A stretch of DNA of 64,000 bases. It comes from Ricordea florida (lineage: Eukaryota; Cnidaria; Anthozoa; Corallimorpharia; Ricordeidae). The stretch lies in contig OX453275.1 in assembly GCA_949710005.1 (NCBI GenBank), positions 19,382,507 through 19,446,506 on the forward strand. Reading direction: 5' to 3'. Each line of letters opens with the position of its first letter. The first letter of the stretch is position 1. The translations under genes and the position numbers were made by a program. Positions 44,691-56,975 of this stretch are shown here, one piece after another. Under the pieces are notes generated by a model. It was not told the origin of the DNA, searched no databases, and worked only from the letters and a program-made list of their open reading frames with translations.

Positions 44691-45770
44691 ATTAAAGTTA
44701 GTCCGATGAAATCCAAACTGTGGTTGGACATGATGTCCGGAAAATCATGTATTTTAATAGTAAAGATGAATAAGAATCTGCCTTAGTTGGCTTAGCAAAT
44801 CTTACTTTGTGTTGTGACGAATCTCAATCAATGCAAGTCTTTTGTAAGTCACAAAACAACAGATCGAGACTTGCGTAAATTAAGTTTCCATCACAATACA
44901 TCTTCTGTTTTACCTGATCATGAAATGTAGCATTTTTATTGTTGGAGTAAAAACAAAATTGCAGATGTGGCCAGACTCGCTCTTACAAGATTCAATTGAG
45001 TCATAATTTTTTACCATAATCATTTTAATTATAAAAAATTGCCAAATTACATCAACTATGAAAGAATAATTACAGGAATTTTGAAATAGTAAATGGCAAG
45101 GAGTCCTGAATGAAACTATGGATTCCTCAAAAAAAAAAAAGAACCATGAGATAGATTAAACTAGAACAACAATGTGGACAAATGTAACAGTGAGATAAAA
45201 TGACAATGAAATTAATACTTACTTAAAGGAATTCCTTAAGTTTTTTCTTAAAATAAGAGAGATAGAAGAAGAACAAGTAATCTCAGGAGTCAGTGAATTT
45301 CCTGATATTTGTTCTACATTGCGGTAAATGAAAAGAGCAAGCATTTCTGTTGTTATAGCTATAGATCTGACTGTTTCTTAGAAAGTTATGAAATTTAGTC
45401 GGTAGTGCAGAGTTTAGAAACGAGAACATTAATACACCAAGTTGGAATCATCTACCTATTTTCCGATAAGCGTTTACTGTTTTTATTGTAAGACAAAGTA
45501 GTAAATGTTAATGGACAGTGGAAAATGCATTAGGTGCATTCTGCGAAACCATGTTTTATATGCATGTATACTTTCAAATAAAATAACGCGATGAAAGGCA
45601 TTATTCGTTCTATTCACTCGCAAGAACAACAACAACAACGACAACAAGACAATTGATTGCCGTAGACTAGATAATCGCAAAAAACAGAACCAAAACAAAC
45701 TACGTGTATACCTCGTTCTTTAAGCGTGTGCAGAGAAATAAAACGTTTTTGGGTTTGGAGGAAACTGCAC
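44691..45770. other. Intergenic; no gene seen
   Basis: AT-rich with an A-run at 45129-45141. No exon, tRNA or element end recognised. It may include more LINE leader near 44700. Confidence 0.4.
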
Positions 45771-45776
45771 CAGTAA

Positions 45777-46005
45777 AATCGTAGAATCGGAAGAATCGAT
45801 GTAGAATCGGAGAATGATCTTAGAAGAAAGATCTTAATGGAAAATCGTAGAATCGGAAGAATCGTAAAATCGGAGAATGATTTCAGACTGAACTTAATGG
45901 ACAATCGTAGAATCGGAAGAATCGGAGAATGATCTTAGACTGAACTTAAGGGAAAATCGTAGAATCGGAAGAATCATTGAATCGGAAAATGATCGTAGAA
46001 AGATC
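45777..46005. repeat. Tandem array, left half (aatcgtagaatcggaagaatc)
   Basis: About four degenerate units of 55-65 bp made of atcgtagaatcggaagaat plus a spacer such as gatcttagactgaacttaag. The array resumes at 57687 beyond the inserted transposon. Confidence 0.8.
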
Positions 46006-46226
46006 TTAAAGTGCCTATGAAGTGAAAATTTTTTTTGCCCAATTTGTTTGTTTATGTCTTAATTAAAACGAATTCGTAGTTAAGCGATCAGAAGCGCATT
46101 CGTTTCGATATTTTGGACCTCAAAGTTTGGATTTCGCAAGCCGAAGCGGTTCCGTTTTTCGCTCGGCCAAAATGCTCAGATTACACAGGAAGTGTCGTAG
46201 TTGGTGGTGCAGAAGACGATAGCGCT

Positions 46227-46598
46227 ATGGCGGACAAGAGAGCAAAGAGGGGAGGAATGAATTATTGTGCGGCCGGTGGCCCCAATCAAGTAAACTGTTC
46301 CAATAGAACTGGAACACCGAGGATATCGATGCATTATTTCCCCAAAGACGAAAGTTTGCGGCAAAAATGGACCTGATCCGTCTGCGTACACCGAAAAAAT
46401 TGCGAACCTAAGAAGTCATCATGTTTGTGTTTGGCGCATTTCGACGATAGCTGCTTCGAGCGCAAGCCAATTTTCCATGGTGATGGATCTGGAGAAGCCG
46501 TGGAGATGAGGAAACTGCTAATCAAAGGTTCGGTTCCATCCAAAAATTCTGATGTCCCGAGTACATCCCATATCATTGAACGAAAGCGGCGAAAGTGA
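46227..46598 (+). pseudogene. THAP-domain exon of the Kolobok-type element, with internal stop
   Basis: From ATG 46227: MADKRAKRGGMNYCAAGG, then CSNRTGTPRISMHYFPKDES, a TGA at 46374-46376 after KWT, and in the same frame HRKNCEPKKSSCLCLAHFDD and SCFERKPI. The C2CH spacing and the HYFP and C-x2-H region fit a THAP zinc finger, a DNA-binding domain of P- and Kolobok-type transposases. The stop is TGA where CGA (Arg) would fit, suggesting CpG decay. The exon ends in KRRK, at a GTGAGG donor (46595) or the TGA that overlaps it. Dead as it stands unless the stop is polymorphic. Confidence 0.75.
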
Positions 46599-47188
46599 GG
46601 ATTACGTTTATAAACACTCCATGCTATGTCACCACGTGCGTGTTTCAAACACGCTTACAACCATGTTTAGTCGCGAACAAACTACAATCAATGTTAATTT
46701 TCTCATCGAAAAAGATATGAAATATTTTTAATAGAAAGATATTATGAGGCAGTTGGGGCTAGTACAACATATTTTCATAGATTCGGCTGTATGTTTGAAA
46801 TTTCACACATACAGTCTTTGTTACAAGTTACGTTGAGCACTCTTTGAATTAAAAGAAAAAGAGGCCACTACATGGAGAAAATGCACATGTAAGCAGCTGA
46901 GTGTTTATTAACTTAGTTTATGGTGTTTCATTTTGTCCTTAATTTTAAACATGTTATAAGAAGTTAAAACCTACCTAGTATGCAAATAGACTTACAATGC
47001 AAGGTAGAAGAGAAATGGTTCACACTAGACTTTTCACTAGGCTTTGTGTTAAACTTTTTTTTCGTTCAAAAATAAGTGTATTAAAAAAAATGGTTTGAAT
47101 TTTCATGTATACAGGTATGAATGTCTGTTTTCTACCTTATAATATTATTTAACAATATTATAACACCCAGACTTTTCAAACTCTCTTA
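46599..47188. other. Kolobok interior, no exon recognised
   Basis: AT-rich; the remaining transposase exons expected after the THAP exon are not seen, so the element is probably internally deleted. Confidence 0.4.
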
Positions 47189-47421
47189 GGGCTGGTTCAC
47201 ACTTTGACATAAGCATAAGCATAAGCATAAACATAAGCATAAGAAAAATATGTGTGAGCCGGGGTTACATAAGCATAAGCAGAAGCATAAGAAAATGGAA
47301 AAAGTTCCATTCCTTGTGCTTATGCTTACGCTTATGCTTATGTAACCCCGGTTCACACATATTTTTCTTATGCTTATGTTTATGCTTATGCTTATGCTTA
47401 TGTCAAAGTGTGAACCAGCCC
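47189..47421. mobile_element. Palindromic Harbinger-like MITE with CATAAG hexamers, copy 1
   Basis: The ends are GGGCTGGTTCACACTTTGAC and its complement, flanked by TTA. The arms consist largely of ataagc repeats. TTA duplication fits PIF/Harbinger. Nearly the same element is at 60516-60730. Confidence 0.85.
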
Positions 47422-47424
47422 TTA

Positions 47425-48530
47425 GTATCCAATTACCCCAAACATTGAATCATATATGATCATTATTTTTATGAAAAAGTGATAACTAAACAGATAACTG
47501 AAAATTTGATAGGGAAAATAAGCTGTTTAATCCACTTCAGTTTCTATAAAGCCACTGTGACAACTTCAATCAGGAACTGTTCAATTAAATTTACAGTTGG
47601 GTATTTTCTTCCAAAAATTGTGCTCATTTACCTGATATCAAACTGAAACATGGCAATAATATAAAAAAATTTCATAACTATTGTCCATACAAGAAATTTG
47701 AAAAGCTATTTGCTGTACACTTCATCAAGAAAATATATTGTACAGTAATTTTATATAAGATGGTGATCACACTTAGTGCCTGAGCACAGTGGTACCTGAG
47801 CACTAGCAAAAAAATAATATTGTGTTCAGAACCAGAAAACCAAAGCACCCAATTACCTGAGTGCAAGGTCCAGCCCTTGAACTCGTGCCCATGCCCGAAT
47901 TCTGGTGTGGGTACTTGAAAAAAGGCGTTTACATTGGTGTCCATCAAGAATCATACTCTCAGACAATGCTCGGACACCAAGTGTAAACCCAGCCTAAGTT
48001 GAAATATCAACAACAGACTGGTCTCAATGCCTAATTCCCTCTTTGACCTAATTACGTCGTTCTGCAGACTGATACCCCTGTACTTGGGCAGTCTGGCATT
48101 TATTCCTTATGTCATTTATAAACACATGCTGGAAGAGGTCTTGAATTATCCCAGCCAAGATAGCCACATATCTATCTTACTAGCCATCTGTAAGTCACTG
48201 CTCTCACTAACCTAGTAAATTAATGTGGAGACTTATTTAAAAAAATTATACACCGGAAACCCGAAGATAAAATACACTCTGGATCCAAATACTTGAATCA
48301 AAATGGTTATAGGAATGACAAGGAGTTAATTCCAGTTATCATATTTTTATTGTAAATTTTCCCTGGTGTGATCTGTTTAGAGACATGGTTTTCGAGCTGT
48401 GATATAGAGATTAATGTCCTAGCAAATGTGCCCTGTTAGTGATACAAACTAGCTCATTTGAATGGATAACTCTTCCGTTTTTGGTGCTCATTTATGAGTG
48501 AAACACCATGTGCTCCCAGTGAGTATGAAA
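47425..48530. other. Kolobok interior, no exon recognised
   Basis: Non-coding as far as I can tell. A possible MITE lies at about 47765-47995 (gtgatcacacttagtgcctg and, inverted, caccaagtgtaaacccagcc). Confidence 0.4.
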
Positions 48531-48816
48531 TCAGTCGAAAACAAGGTATTCAGAAACGTCAACCACAGAAAAGACTAACCATTCATTCAACACCATCTCT
48601 CCTTCATATCGTGCCCTAAGTTTTGCCGGAGAAAGACCATCGTGGCCTTCTTTTAATAGCGTCGTCATTTTCGTCGCTCGAGTGAGCGAGCGGCTCCTCC
48701 GCATAAGGTTGGACATGTCCAACTATCTCCATTTCCTGCGACGAATCGCTGCTAGAGGATTGTTCATCGCTTGAAATGGGGGCCGAGAAAGACATTCCAT
48801 CGCTACTGTCAGACAT
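48531..48816 (-). pseudogene. P2RX7_C-like protein, first exon, frameshifted
   Basis: Minus strand from ATG 48816: an acidic Ser-rich head (SDEQSSSSDSSQ), VQPYAEEPLAHSSDENDD. Then, after a one-base shift near 48650, EGHDGLSPAKLRARYEGEMV and LNEW at a GTTAGT donor. The YxxEPLAHSSDE start and a tryptophan before the first intron are familiar from transposon-associated proteins with the intracellular P2X7 zinc domain. The domain itself would lie in a missing downstream exon. Convergent with the THAP exon. Confidence 0.55.
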
Positions 48817-49339
48817 AGTTGATTTTTAGCCCAGTAAAAACAAGCTGTAGCCCTCGAACTGAAAGAAATCTATGGGCGGCCGTCACCGCCAAAAATACAA
48901 GGATTTCAACTAGATCAGCAGGCATAGAATAGGTCTAGGCATGAGCTGCAGTATGGTATAGCTAATAAAGAAATCGCATAGCCAAATGACAAACGGTTTA
49001 ACTTTCCTTGTTAAAATTGAACGCAGTAAACACAAATTGTTTAGCCAAGTAATGAATGGTCTATGCCCATATGTTGAATTGGATCGTTAAAATGCGAAAG
49101 AGACTAGCGCAAATGTGAGCAGCTTAGCTGTCGATTGTTATACAGTATGCAATAAAGATAAATGGTCAAGGCAAACCAAAAATGGGCTAGCGTTCATTGT
49201 TACAACAGCACAGTCTATTTTCGAACGATCTAGCGTGACATCAAATGACACAAAATTTGGTGAAATAGCGTAGCATAACTTTAATTGGTACAACACGAAA
49301 TGAAATGGAATACTTATACTTAAAATGGTTAAGCATAGC

Positions 49340-49800
49340 ATCTGATGGCTTAGCGTTGCGTGAAATAGCGTAGCAAGACTCCAAATGGTCTAGCGGAGCA
49401 TCAAACGGCATAGAGCTGCGTGAAATAGCGTAGCAAGACTCCAAATGGTCTAGCGTAGCATCAAACGGTATACGGAGCTGCGTTGAATAGCATAGCGTCA
49501 CACCAAATGGTCTAGCGTAGCATCAAACGGCATAGAGCTGCGTTGAATAGCATAGCGTCATACCAAGTGGTTTAGCGTAGCATCAGACGGTATAGAGCTG
49601 CGTTGAATAGCATAGCGTCACACCAAATGGTCTAGCGTAGCATCAAACGGTATGGAGCTGCGTTGAAAAGCATAGCGTCATACCAAGTGGTTTAGCGTAG
49701 CATCAAACGGTATAGAGCTGCGTTGAATAGCATAGCGTCAAACCAAATGGTCTAGCGTAGCATCAAACGGTATAGCCTTGCGTAAAATGGTATAGTATTT
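49340..49800. repeat. 60-bp tandem repeats in the left arm
   Basis: About seven units containing atggtctagcgtagcatc, aaacggtatagagctgcg and tgaatagcatagcgtca, i.e. three related 20-bp modules per 60-bp unit. Outward (48960-49340) the same roughly 20-bp modules are present but strongly diverged. Confidence 0.9.
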
Positions 49801-50238
49801 CACAAAATAGTTTATTTAAGTTTCTAACAGCTAAGCGTTGCATAATTGGCACAGCATTTTAACAAAATGGTCTAGTTTTTACCGGCAAACCGTATATCAT
49901 CACGTTGCATGATTCAGTGTGACATCGACTGGTTTTCGCCGAAACCGCCAAAAATAGAAACGGCGAATGGAACAGCCAAACGTGAATTGGAACAGCGATC
50001 TACAGGGGGCATGACGTCAACGGATGTGAAAATTGGCGCCAAACCATCACAGCGGATTGCGAGCGTGGTCGCTGTGAAGAGTCTTTGCAATTCACGTCGC
50101 CTTAAAACGGTCAGTGTCTCCTCTTGTTGCTCTACCGATATAACATTAGACTGCGAGCAGCCGACCAGAAAAAATGAGATTATGTAAATTAGGGGGGAAA
50201 AACGCCCGCGCTTCTCACTCACAGCTCGAAATTCGTGT

Positions 50239-50812
50239 TTACTCGTCGCACACTAGGCTTTCAAAGTATTCCGAAGCCACCACACCATGTTCACTAGCAA
50301 CTTGCTGCATCCCCATAATAAAGAGCTGCATGGGAGTTTTGCTCCTGGCTGTTCTGATTTTATGATTTAACCAAGATCTGGAAAATTTATGCAACATTTC
50401 GTTGATAATTGGCTTATAGACAAAATGCAAGCAAAATGCGTGGTCGTTGTTGTCGGTGTTGAGATAGCGTTGTTCCTCCAGTGATAGGAATAAATCGTAA
50501 AATATAGACAGCACAATCTGGTAAACGTCCCTCCGAAGCCTTTCGATACGGGAGTTGTGGACTCTCCTTCCTGTGATAAAGCTCCATCTACCCGGTCCCC
50601 GAGCAATGTGAGACATGTGAGAGAGCATAAAGAAGGACACGTCGCGCTTCTCAACTCCCATATCCCCGCGAACACGCGAAGGTAAGCCCCATTCGTGGAT
50701 CGCCTCTTGAAACAGTTTCAACACCGTTGCAGAGGTGTTGTCCGAGCTGCACTTGAGGCAAGTTATTACCCTGCTGTAGCCATCAATGCATCCGTGAATA
50801 ACAAATTTCCAC
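50239..50812 (-). CDS. DDE integrase-core exon, paralogue of 42239-43004
   Basis: The acceptor tactttctttag at 50813-50824 is followed by RWKFVIHGCIDGYSRVITCL, in the same position and phase as the intron in the 42-kb gene. Catalytic residues visible: Asp in CIDGYSR, Asp in RVRGDMG (the usual TDxG is altered) and Glu in HNSRIERLRRDV. The tail is WLNHKIRTARSKTPMQLFIM; stop at 50239. No internal stop. The upstream exon is missing because an inverted copy of the 3' half of this gene begins at 50840, so the gene is probably not functional. Confidence 0.75.
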
Positions 50813-50839
50813 CTAAAGAAAGTATTGCCAAAAATTTCA

Positions 50840-51208
50840 CGATTTATTCCTATCACTGGAAGAACAACGCTATCTCAACACCGACAATAACGACCACGTA
50901 TTTTGCTTGCATTTTGTCTATAAGCCAATTATCAACGAAATGTTGCATAAATTTTCCAGATCTTGGTTAAATCATAAAATCAGAACAGCCAGGAACAAAA
51001 CTCCCATGCAGCTCTTTATTATGGGGATGCAGTAAGTTGCTAGTGAACATGGTGTGGTGGCTTCGGAATACTTTGAAAGCCTAGTGTGCGACGAGTAAAC
51101 ACGAATTTTGAGCTGTGAGTGAGAAGCGCGGGCGTTTTTCCCCCCTAATTTACATAATCTCATTTTTTCTGGTCGGCTGCTCGCAGTCTAATGTTATATC
51201 GGTAGAGC
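50840..51208 (+). pseudogene. Inverted copy of the 3' half of the DDE gene
   Basis: A 369-bp arm complementary to 50129-50497. The plus strand reads DLFLSLEEQRYLNTDNNDHV, FVYKPIINEMLHKFSRSWLN, MQLFIMGMQ then TAA (CAA in the other arm), then VASEHGVVASEYFESLVC. The two arms flank a 342-bp centre and would form a large hairpin. Confidence 0.85.
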
Positions 51209-51696
51209 TAAACGCGGGGGGTCACTATAAAAGGAAATCTTCCTTAGGAAGATTTTTATTAGTTGACGATTAACCCGCAAACATGGCGGACGACATTTTG
51301 AATTCTCCCGCGTGTCGCGAGAACAATTTGGGAGTTCTCGAAATATTGTACTTTACCATTGGTCAAAATAAAGAATACGTATAGAAAAGCTGTTTTCGTT
51401 GGTCCTTGTTTGACTATTGCACAACTAAAGCGCGGGGATTACGTGTAACACACGCGGAGAACAGTTCGATCCTCGATCAACGGGTTCCACAATCGATCAA
51501 CAAATAGTTCGCGTTTACACATAGAAACTATTCGATAAATATCTTCCCAGAACTGAAATGATTCGTTTTCAGATAAGTATACTTGTTGTATATCGTTTCC
51601 CAAACTCTTCCGTCGCTGAAAATGAAACGGTGGAACTTGAAATGTTAGGTTACCATCGAAGTCCCACAGAGCGAAGCAAGGCGAGTGGAGGCAGTT

Positions 51697-52845
51697 ATGT
51701 CAGCGCGACTACCTAGCGATTGGAATTATATCAGCCATAGACGCGTTGGCGATCGTTCGAGTTCAGGTGAGCTCTTCAAAGAAAATAATTGTAAATGGAA
51801 CTTTATAGCAACTCTTATTTGCTGTACAGTATGCACTAATGCTCAGCATCTGGACTATGATGATGCAAATGTGCCCTGAACAAAACAACGATTTTGTCGT
51901 GGATATTACATATTCTGCTTGTGATTATTTCGTAATGTAACTTTGGCCTATTTACTATACAACGTTTCATTGCACAAATGTCGCAGTTACCTCAGCGTTT
52001 GATGCGAAAGTTTGTAAGGAAACTGTGTATCCTAAAAAGCGAAATAGGGTGCGTTGGGATACGAAAGGAAACCGAGACCAATGTCCTAACTTAGGTATTT
52101 TACAGAAATATCGCATTGTTCATTTCTTGTTTCAGTTGGCCTTATTATAATGCCATCGTGATATTTGTTTTGTTCAATATGTCTATGTAACTCGGTGACA
52201 ATTCATTGTTAGGAAAAAAGTAACAGTTGTACGCTAGGAATTTGGGTAGGCTTCTTTCTGTTGTTCGTATCTATTTGTGGCATGTTTTCTGTGCTGTTCT
52301 CTAAATGTTGCAAATATGTAAACAATGATGCTGTTGTCTGATGTTATGTATTAAAACTTTATTCTTTCTGAACGTGGTTTTGATTGTTCTTGTATTTTAG
52401 GAGCTGTACCAAGGCAAGTGGAACCTGCAGCCCCAGCTTCCCAGCCTGCAGTCCAAGAAGCACCTGCTCCTGTCCCAACACCTCAAGGACAGGAGGGGGA
52501 TGCTTGGGCTGACAGTGTCCTGGGTGGACTTGCAGCACATCCTCCTTGTCAGCATTGCCTAATGGGGCCGTGCGTCACAGTCAGTGAAGTTACTCGAATT
52601 CAGGGATCTTGTGCCCCTGACATCACCAATCATTCCAAGCGCCACAAAAATTACAAGCGGTTTTGGAAAAGTTTAAAGGATAGGGGTGACTGTGGCAGCA
52701 TGAGCTGTATATTCACCGCAAGACCTCGGCTGGCCTCAGTGAGGTCGAACTGAGGGAGCTCATGCCCCAGTGTGTCCTTGATGACACAAGGAAGCGGTAC
52801 CCAAATCCACCGGGTGTACCATACATGGGGCACAAACGTGCATAA
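51697..52845 (+). pseudogene. P2RX7_C-like protein gene, two exons, one frameshift
   Basis: Exon 1 (51697-51766) starts MSARLPSDWNYISHRRVGD and ends with donor TTCAG then GTGAGC. Exon 2 (52401-52845) follows tgtattttag and codes a Pro/Ala linker (APAPVPTPQGQEGDAW), a Cys motif (CQHCLMGPCVT) and FWKSLKDRG. After a one-base shift near 52684 it codes WQHELYIHRKTSAGLSEVEL, RELMPQCVLDD and YPNPPGVPYMGHK, to the stop at 52843. The Cys pattern and the YPNP..YMGHK end match the intracellular domain of P2X7, which recurs in invertebrate transposons and probably binds zinc. Function there is unknown. Confidence 0.65.
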
Positions 52846-55140
52846 AAATTTTTTGATGTGGTACAAAATTCCGGAAATAAGCCCCTTCATGTACAAAATT
52901 CCAAACACTGTAAGCCCCTGCGCATTTTAGCCTTTCAGAGTATAAGCCCCCAAAATGCAAAAAGCCTCCTGTGATAAGCAGCTACAACACAAAATGCTAA
53001 TTTTACAAATTTATAATAAGCCCCTCAAAAGGCCCTTTGGGAAAAATAGCAACCCTCAGGCTTATTTGTGGAATTTTACAGTATGAAGCTTTCTTTAAGC
53101 AGCTATCTCAAAACCTGGATCAATCAGTTGCTTAGAGCCCAGTGTAACAGAGCATTATTTTGCAAGTGACAGCTAATTCCACTTTGGTGCTCTTGTTTTT
53201 GTAAATTCAAGCAATAAGTTCAGCTATGTTTTGATATCTCTGCTCTGGAATCCAAATCCCTATCCTTTAGTAAGTAAGTAAGTAAGTAAGTAACGGCTTT
53301 ATTTAACGAGGGTAGTACATAATAGTACAAAAGTACTAACAAACTTGTAGCCCTCACTTTAATCACTACCTCTGTCACAGGGACCCATATATTGATTTGT
53401 TTATTTTCTCGAAGTGGTCAGTTGGGCAAGTAAGGCAGCTGATTTAAAACATAAATAGTAATGTCCCTTCACTGTTCCCTTTGGTTGCTTCCATTTGTAG
53501 CATTCCTGGCATTTAGTACTGACTGATGTTGCTTCATTCTGCAAAGTGGCAAAAACAAACACTGGTGTATATGTTGTGGTTCATATTTTTACCTTTGTTC
53601 AATTTTCCCTTTGTTTTATACTCATTATCATGCATTTCCAAACACAAAACCACAGAAAAAAAATGGAACCAAGGGCAAAATTGAACCACAGCATACCATA
53701 AAATTATGATAATAAGCCCTAGGCTTAGATTTGTTCAAAAGGCTATTTTGCTCGATTTATTGCTGGGGGGAGCTTATTTTCGGAGGGGCTTATTATTGGA
53801 AGAAATTTTGCATTTCAAAATGGCCAGGGTTGGGCTTGACCATAAAAACAGTCTAAAAAGCTACAAAAACAGCCTAGAAAACAGCTAGCACTAACAGGAG
53901 GGCGTATTATTGGAAGGATTTTTGCATCAAAGATTTGCCTTTGTAACAGTCTGAACAGCCACCACATGCTGAGTCCTGCTCAAAAGAGAACCGGAATGAA
54001 ATATGTGAAACTGGTGAAGTGACTCATCTTTGGAGTTATTTTCTGTTCTTTTCCAGCAACTATTCAAATATGTATCTACATGAAGGTGTTATGATATCTG
54101 AGGGTGACAAGTTGATGCATTTAATTCTTAGTTTTTTCCCACTGGTTTGTTATTGTTGCTCTGGTCATCATTGAAATCCTATATTGTAAATGGGAGTGCC
54201 ATATTCAAACCTGTAAGTTATTTGATGTTACCGCTCCTTGTCTTTCCACATATGAGGTGGAGTCCTTTAAATTACCAATGCTGTCAGTCATGGAAGCCTC
54301 TGCAGATAAATTCACTGCCTGCATGTAGCCCATGGTGCCATACACTGCAGAACATGATTTGCCATATAAATCTATCTCAGTGAAGGACAAGCTTCACAAA
54401 GAATTAAACTAGATTAATTTAAAATCAACAATAAACACACAAAATTAGCACAGATATTATAATATTCCTGATGGGCGATGGATTTCGTCTCCGTATAATG
54501 ATCAGCAATATTTACTTTGCCTTTGGAGAATATTATTTAAATAGAGTGAGCTTACCATAATCAATATACTTGTCCCCAACACTGCCCAGTTTTGCAGCCT
54601 CTGCAAATCCCTGGTACTGGCTCTCCAACATCCCTGTGCTTGTAAACCCATGTATTATTTTAAAAACACAGGGAACGTTCTATTACTATTATATCTCTCT
54701 GGTCAAAATGAGATGATCTTGTAAGAAAATTTAAGACCAGCTACCAAGCAAAGTTGCAGGTCTGAGCACCCAGATTTATCATTGGTACAAGCTGCATACC
54801 AGCTTTTCTGTTGTTGTTGTTGTTGTAGAAGTTGTTGTTGTTTTCTGTTTTATTGGTATCTGAGAAAATTATGTTCCAAAGCTCGGCATCTCCAACGAAA
54901 CACGACTCATATATTGTACTAAATCACAACCCATATATACATTGCAGTTTCAGACTGGCTGGATTACTGGATATAATTTTCCAGTGCACTGTAATGGGAA
55001 TTTTGCACTTGTCAGGCCTGCAGGTGTTTCACTAACCATGACAGCTGCTTCAAAAACGAGATATTATTTTTTTGAAAAGCTATGATATTATATATGTCTG
55101 CCATGTATATCTGCTGTTTGGGGGAGAATATAAAAATCTC
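52846..55140. other. Transposon interior with small repeats; no exon seen
   Basis: Contains repeats of the type aataagcccc (52870-53060 and 53700-53900), (TAAG)n at 53272-53301 followed by a LINE-tail-like acggctttatttaacgaggg, and a (GTT)n run at 54809-54845. No coding sequence is recognised. Confidence 0.45.
53565..53700. repeat. Hairpin MITE related to 16779-16940
   Basis: Left tatgttgtggttcatatttt and right gaaccacagcata with ccaagggcaaaattgaacc mirror each other around tactcattatcatgc. Confidence 0.65.
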
Positions 55141-55144
55141 TTAC

Positions 55145-55785
55145 CTGCAGTTTGCAGTGTACTTCTTGCCAAGAATTGACGAACTTGGCCACTTTATTTT
55201 GTGGCCGTTCTTGCAAAAAGATTCCAAACGTAAGACATGACCATCCATGTTTTCCACACTGTTGTCCCCGTCGAAAAAGAATGGCGAGCCACATGGACAG
55301 CCTCGGGCAGTCTCCTGTAGAAGGACGACTAAACTGTCCTGTCCACAAACGAAGAAACTCTCGTTCACATCCGCAGGAGACAAGGGCTGTCTGCAGGAAG
55401 GAGCTTCTTCGCAAGGCCTGCCCTGACAGTCGATCGCCTTTTCTTCTGTTTGGTCATTTGCAGAAACTGAGTGCAGTTCTTGATTTCTTTGTGCATTACG
55501 AGATCCATTTCCCTCGTACGCATCAAGTAACGCTGTGAGGAAATCTGCATTCGTGTGACCAGGTAGAAGGTTTTCCGCCATATTGCGAAGCCGTACGAAA
55601 CGGTCTTGGGTCTCTTTCATAATTATTTTCTCCCCAAAATCAAACTGAAAATTCAAGCTGAATTGGGGCTTGCGTGGCTTTTCTTTCCTACGTTCATTAT
55701 AGATCCGTTGTTGCTCGATCTTTGATTTTTTTGCGCAAGGTTCGCCAGGTCCCAACATGTTTTCTTCGCGTGTGTTTACCTTCAA
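55145..55785 (-). CDS. Cys/His transposase-like first exon
   Basis: From Met 55785 (or MLGPGEPC at 55758) to donor CTGCAG then GTAAGAG at 55144: about 214 codons. It has a basic N-terminus (KKSKIEQQRIYNERRKEKPR), FDFGEKIIMKETQDRFVRLR, then a C-terminal motif CPCGSPFFFDGD, a His-containing strand (MDGHVLRLESFCKNGHKIKW) and SSSILGKKYTANC. The CxC...H...C..GH.xxW arrangement resembles the zinc/β region preceding the catalytic core in cnidarian Kolobok-like transposases; that link is from memory. No THAP exon is seen next to it. No stops, so the exon is intact, but downstream exons were not found. Confidence 0.5.
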
Positions 55786-56509
55786 AGCCCTCCAAATTAT
55801 TCGAACTTTGCGCCATCGATATAGCCAATCGCATAGCTTCTTTTATTTTCTTTGTTTCGTACTATCCAATCATAAGTAGCAAAAGAACTAGCCAGGCTTG
55901 AAAGTGAGCGAACATCCAGTGGGGAAGCAGGCAAGAGCGGAAGACGATCTCAACGATATCGCGATCGGCCCGCCAAATTTTCTTGAAGCGTTCCGGTAAA
56001 ATACGCGTCTTCTTGAGCGTATAGATAAATAATAAGGCGAGAAGTTAAGATCTTTCTCAAATTTATTTACTCTGTAAGGGTTACGTCTGCTTTTTACAGC
56101 AACAGAGACAGGTTTAGTTCTTCCCTCTTTAACCGCCGAACGGCCGCCATGTTTGAATCTTTTAATATAAATTTGATAGGACCGGGGGGGACCCTATTTA
56201 TACGGAGCCCCCGCGTTTACGTTAATTGCAAAGACTCTTCGCAGCGACCACGCTCGAAATCCGCTGTGATGGTTTGGCGCCAATTTTCACATCCGTTGAC
56301 GTCATGCCCCCTGTAGATCGCTGTTCCAATTCACGTTTGGCTGTTCCATTCGCCGTTTCTATTTTTGGCGGTTTCGGCGAAATCCAGTCGATGTCACACT
56401 GAACCATGCAACGTGATGATATACGGTTTGCCGGTAAAAACTAGACCATTTTGTTAAAATGCTGTGCCAATTATGCAACGCTTAGCTGTTGGAAACTTAA
56501 ATAAACTAC

Positions 56510-56975
56510 TTTGTGAAATGCTATACCATTTTACGCAAGGCTATACCGTTTGATGCTACGCTAGACCATTTGGTTTGACGCTATGCTATTCAACGCAGCT
56601 CTATACCGTTTGATGCTACGCTAAACCACTTGGTGTGACGCTATGCTATTCAACGCAGCTCCATACCGTTTGATGCTACGCTAGACCATTTGGTGTGACG
56701 CTATGCTATTCAACGCAGCTCTATACCGTTTGATGCTACGCTAGACCATTTGGAGTCTTGCTACGCTATTTCACGCAGCTCTATGCCGTTTGATGCTACG
56801 CTAGACCATTTGGTGTGACGCTATGCTATTCAACGCAGCTCCGTATACCGTTTGATACTACGCTAGACCATTTGGAGTCTTGCTACGCTATTTCACGCAG
56901 CTCTATGCCGTTTGATGCTCCGCTAGACCATTTGGAGTCTTGCTACGCTATTTCACGCAACGCTAAGCCATCAGA
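56510..56975. repeat. 60-bp tandem repeats in the right arm
   Basis: The inverted counterpart of the left array, with the same unit order and edge divergence. Confidence 0.9.

Noticed and set aside
47254..47448. Cys/Leu-rich ORF (CLCLRLCLC)
   Set aside because: Reads the hexamer repeats of a MITE arm.
49138..49501. ORFs in the 60-bp repeat arms (also 56815-57178)
   Set aside because: Repeat-derived frames present equally in both inverted arms, with low-complexity DHLESCYAISR-type products.
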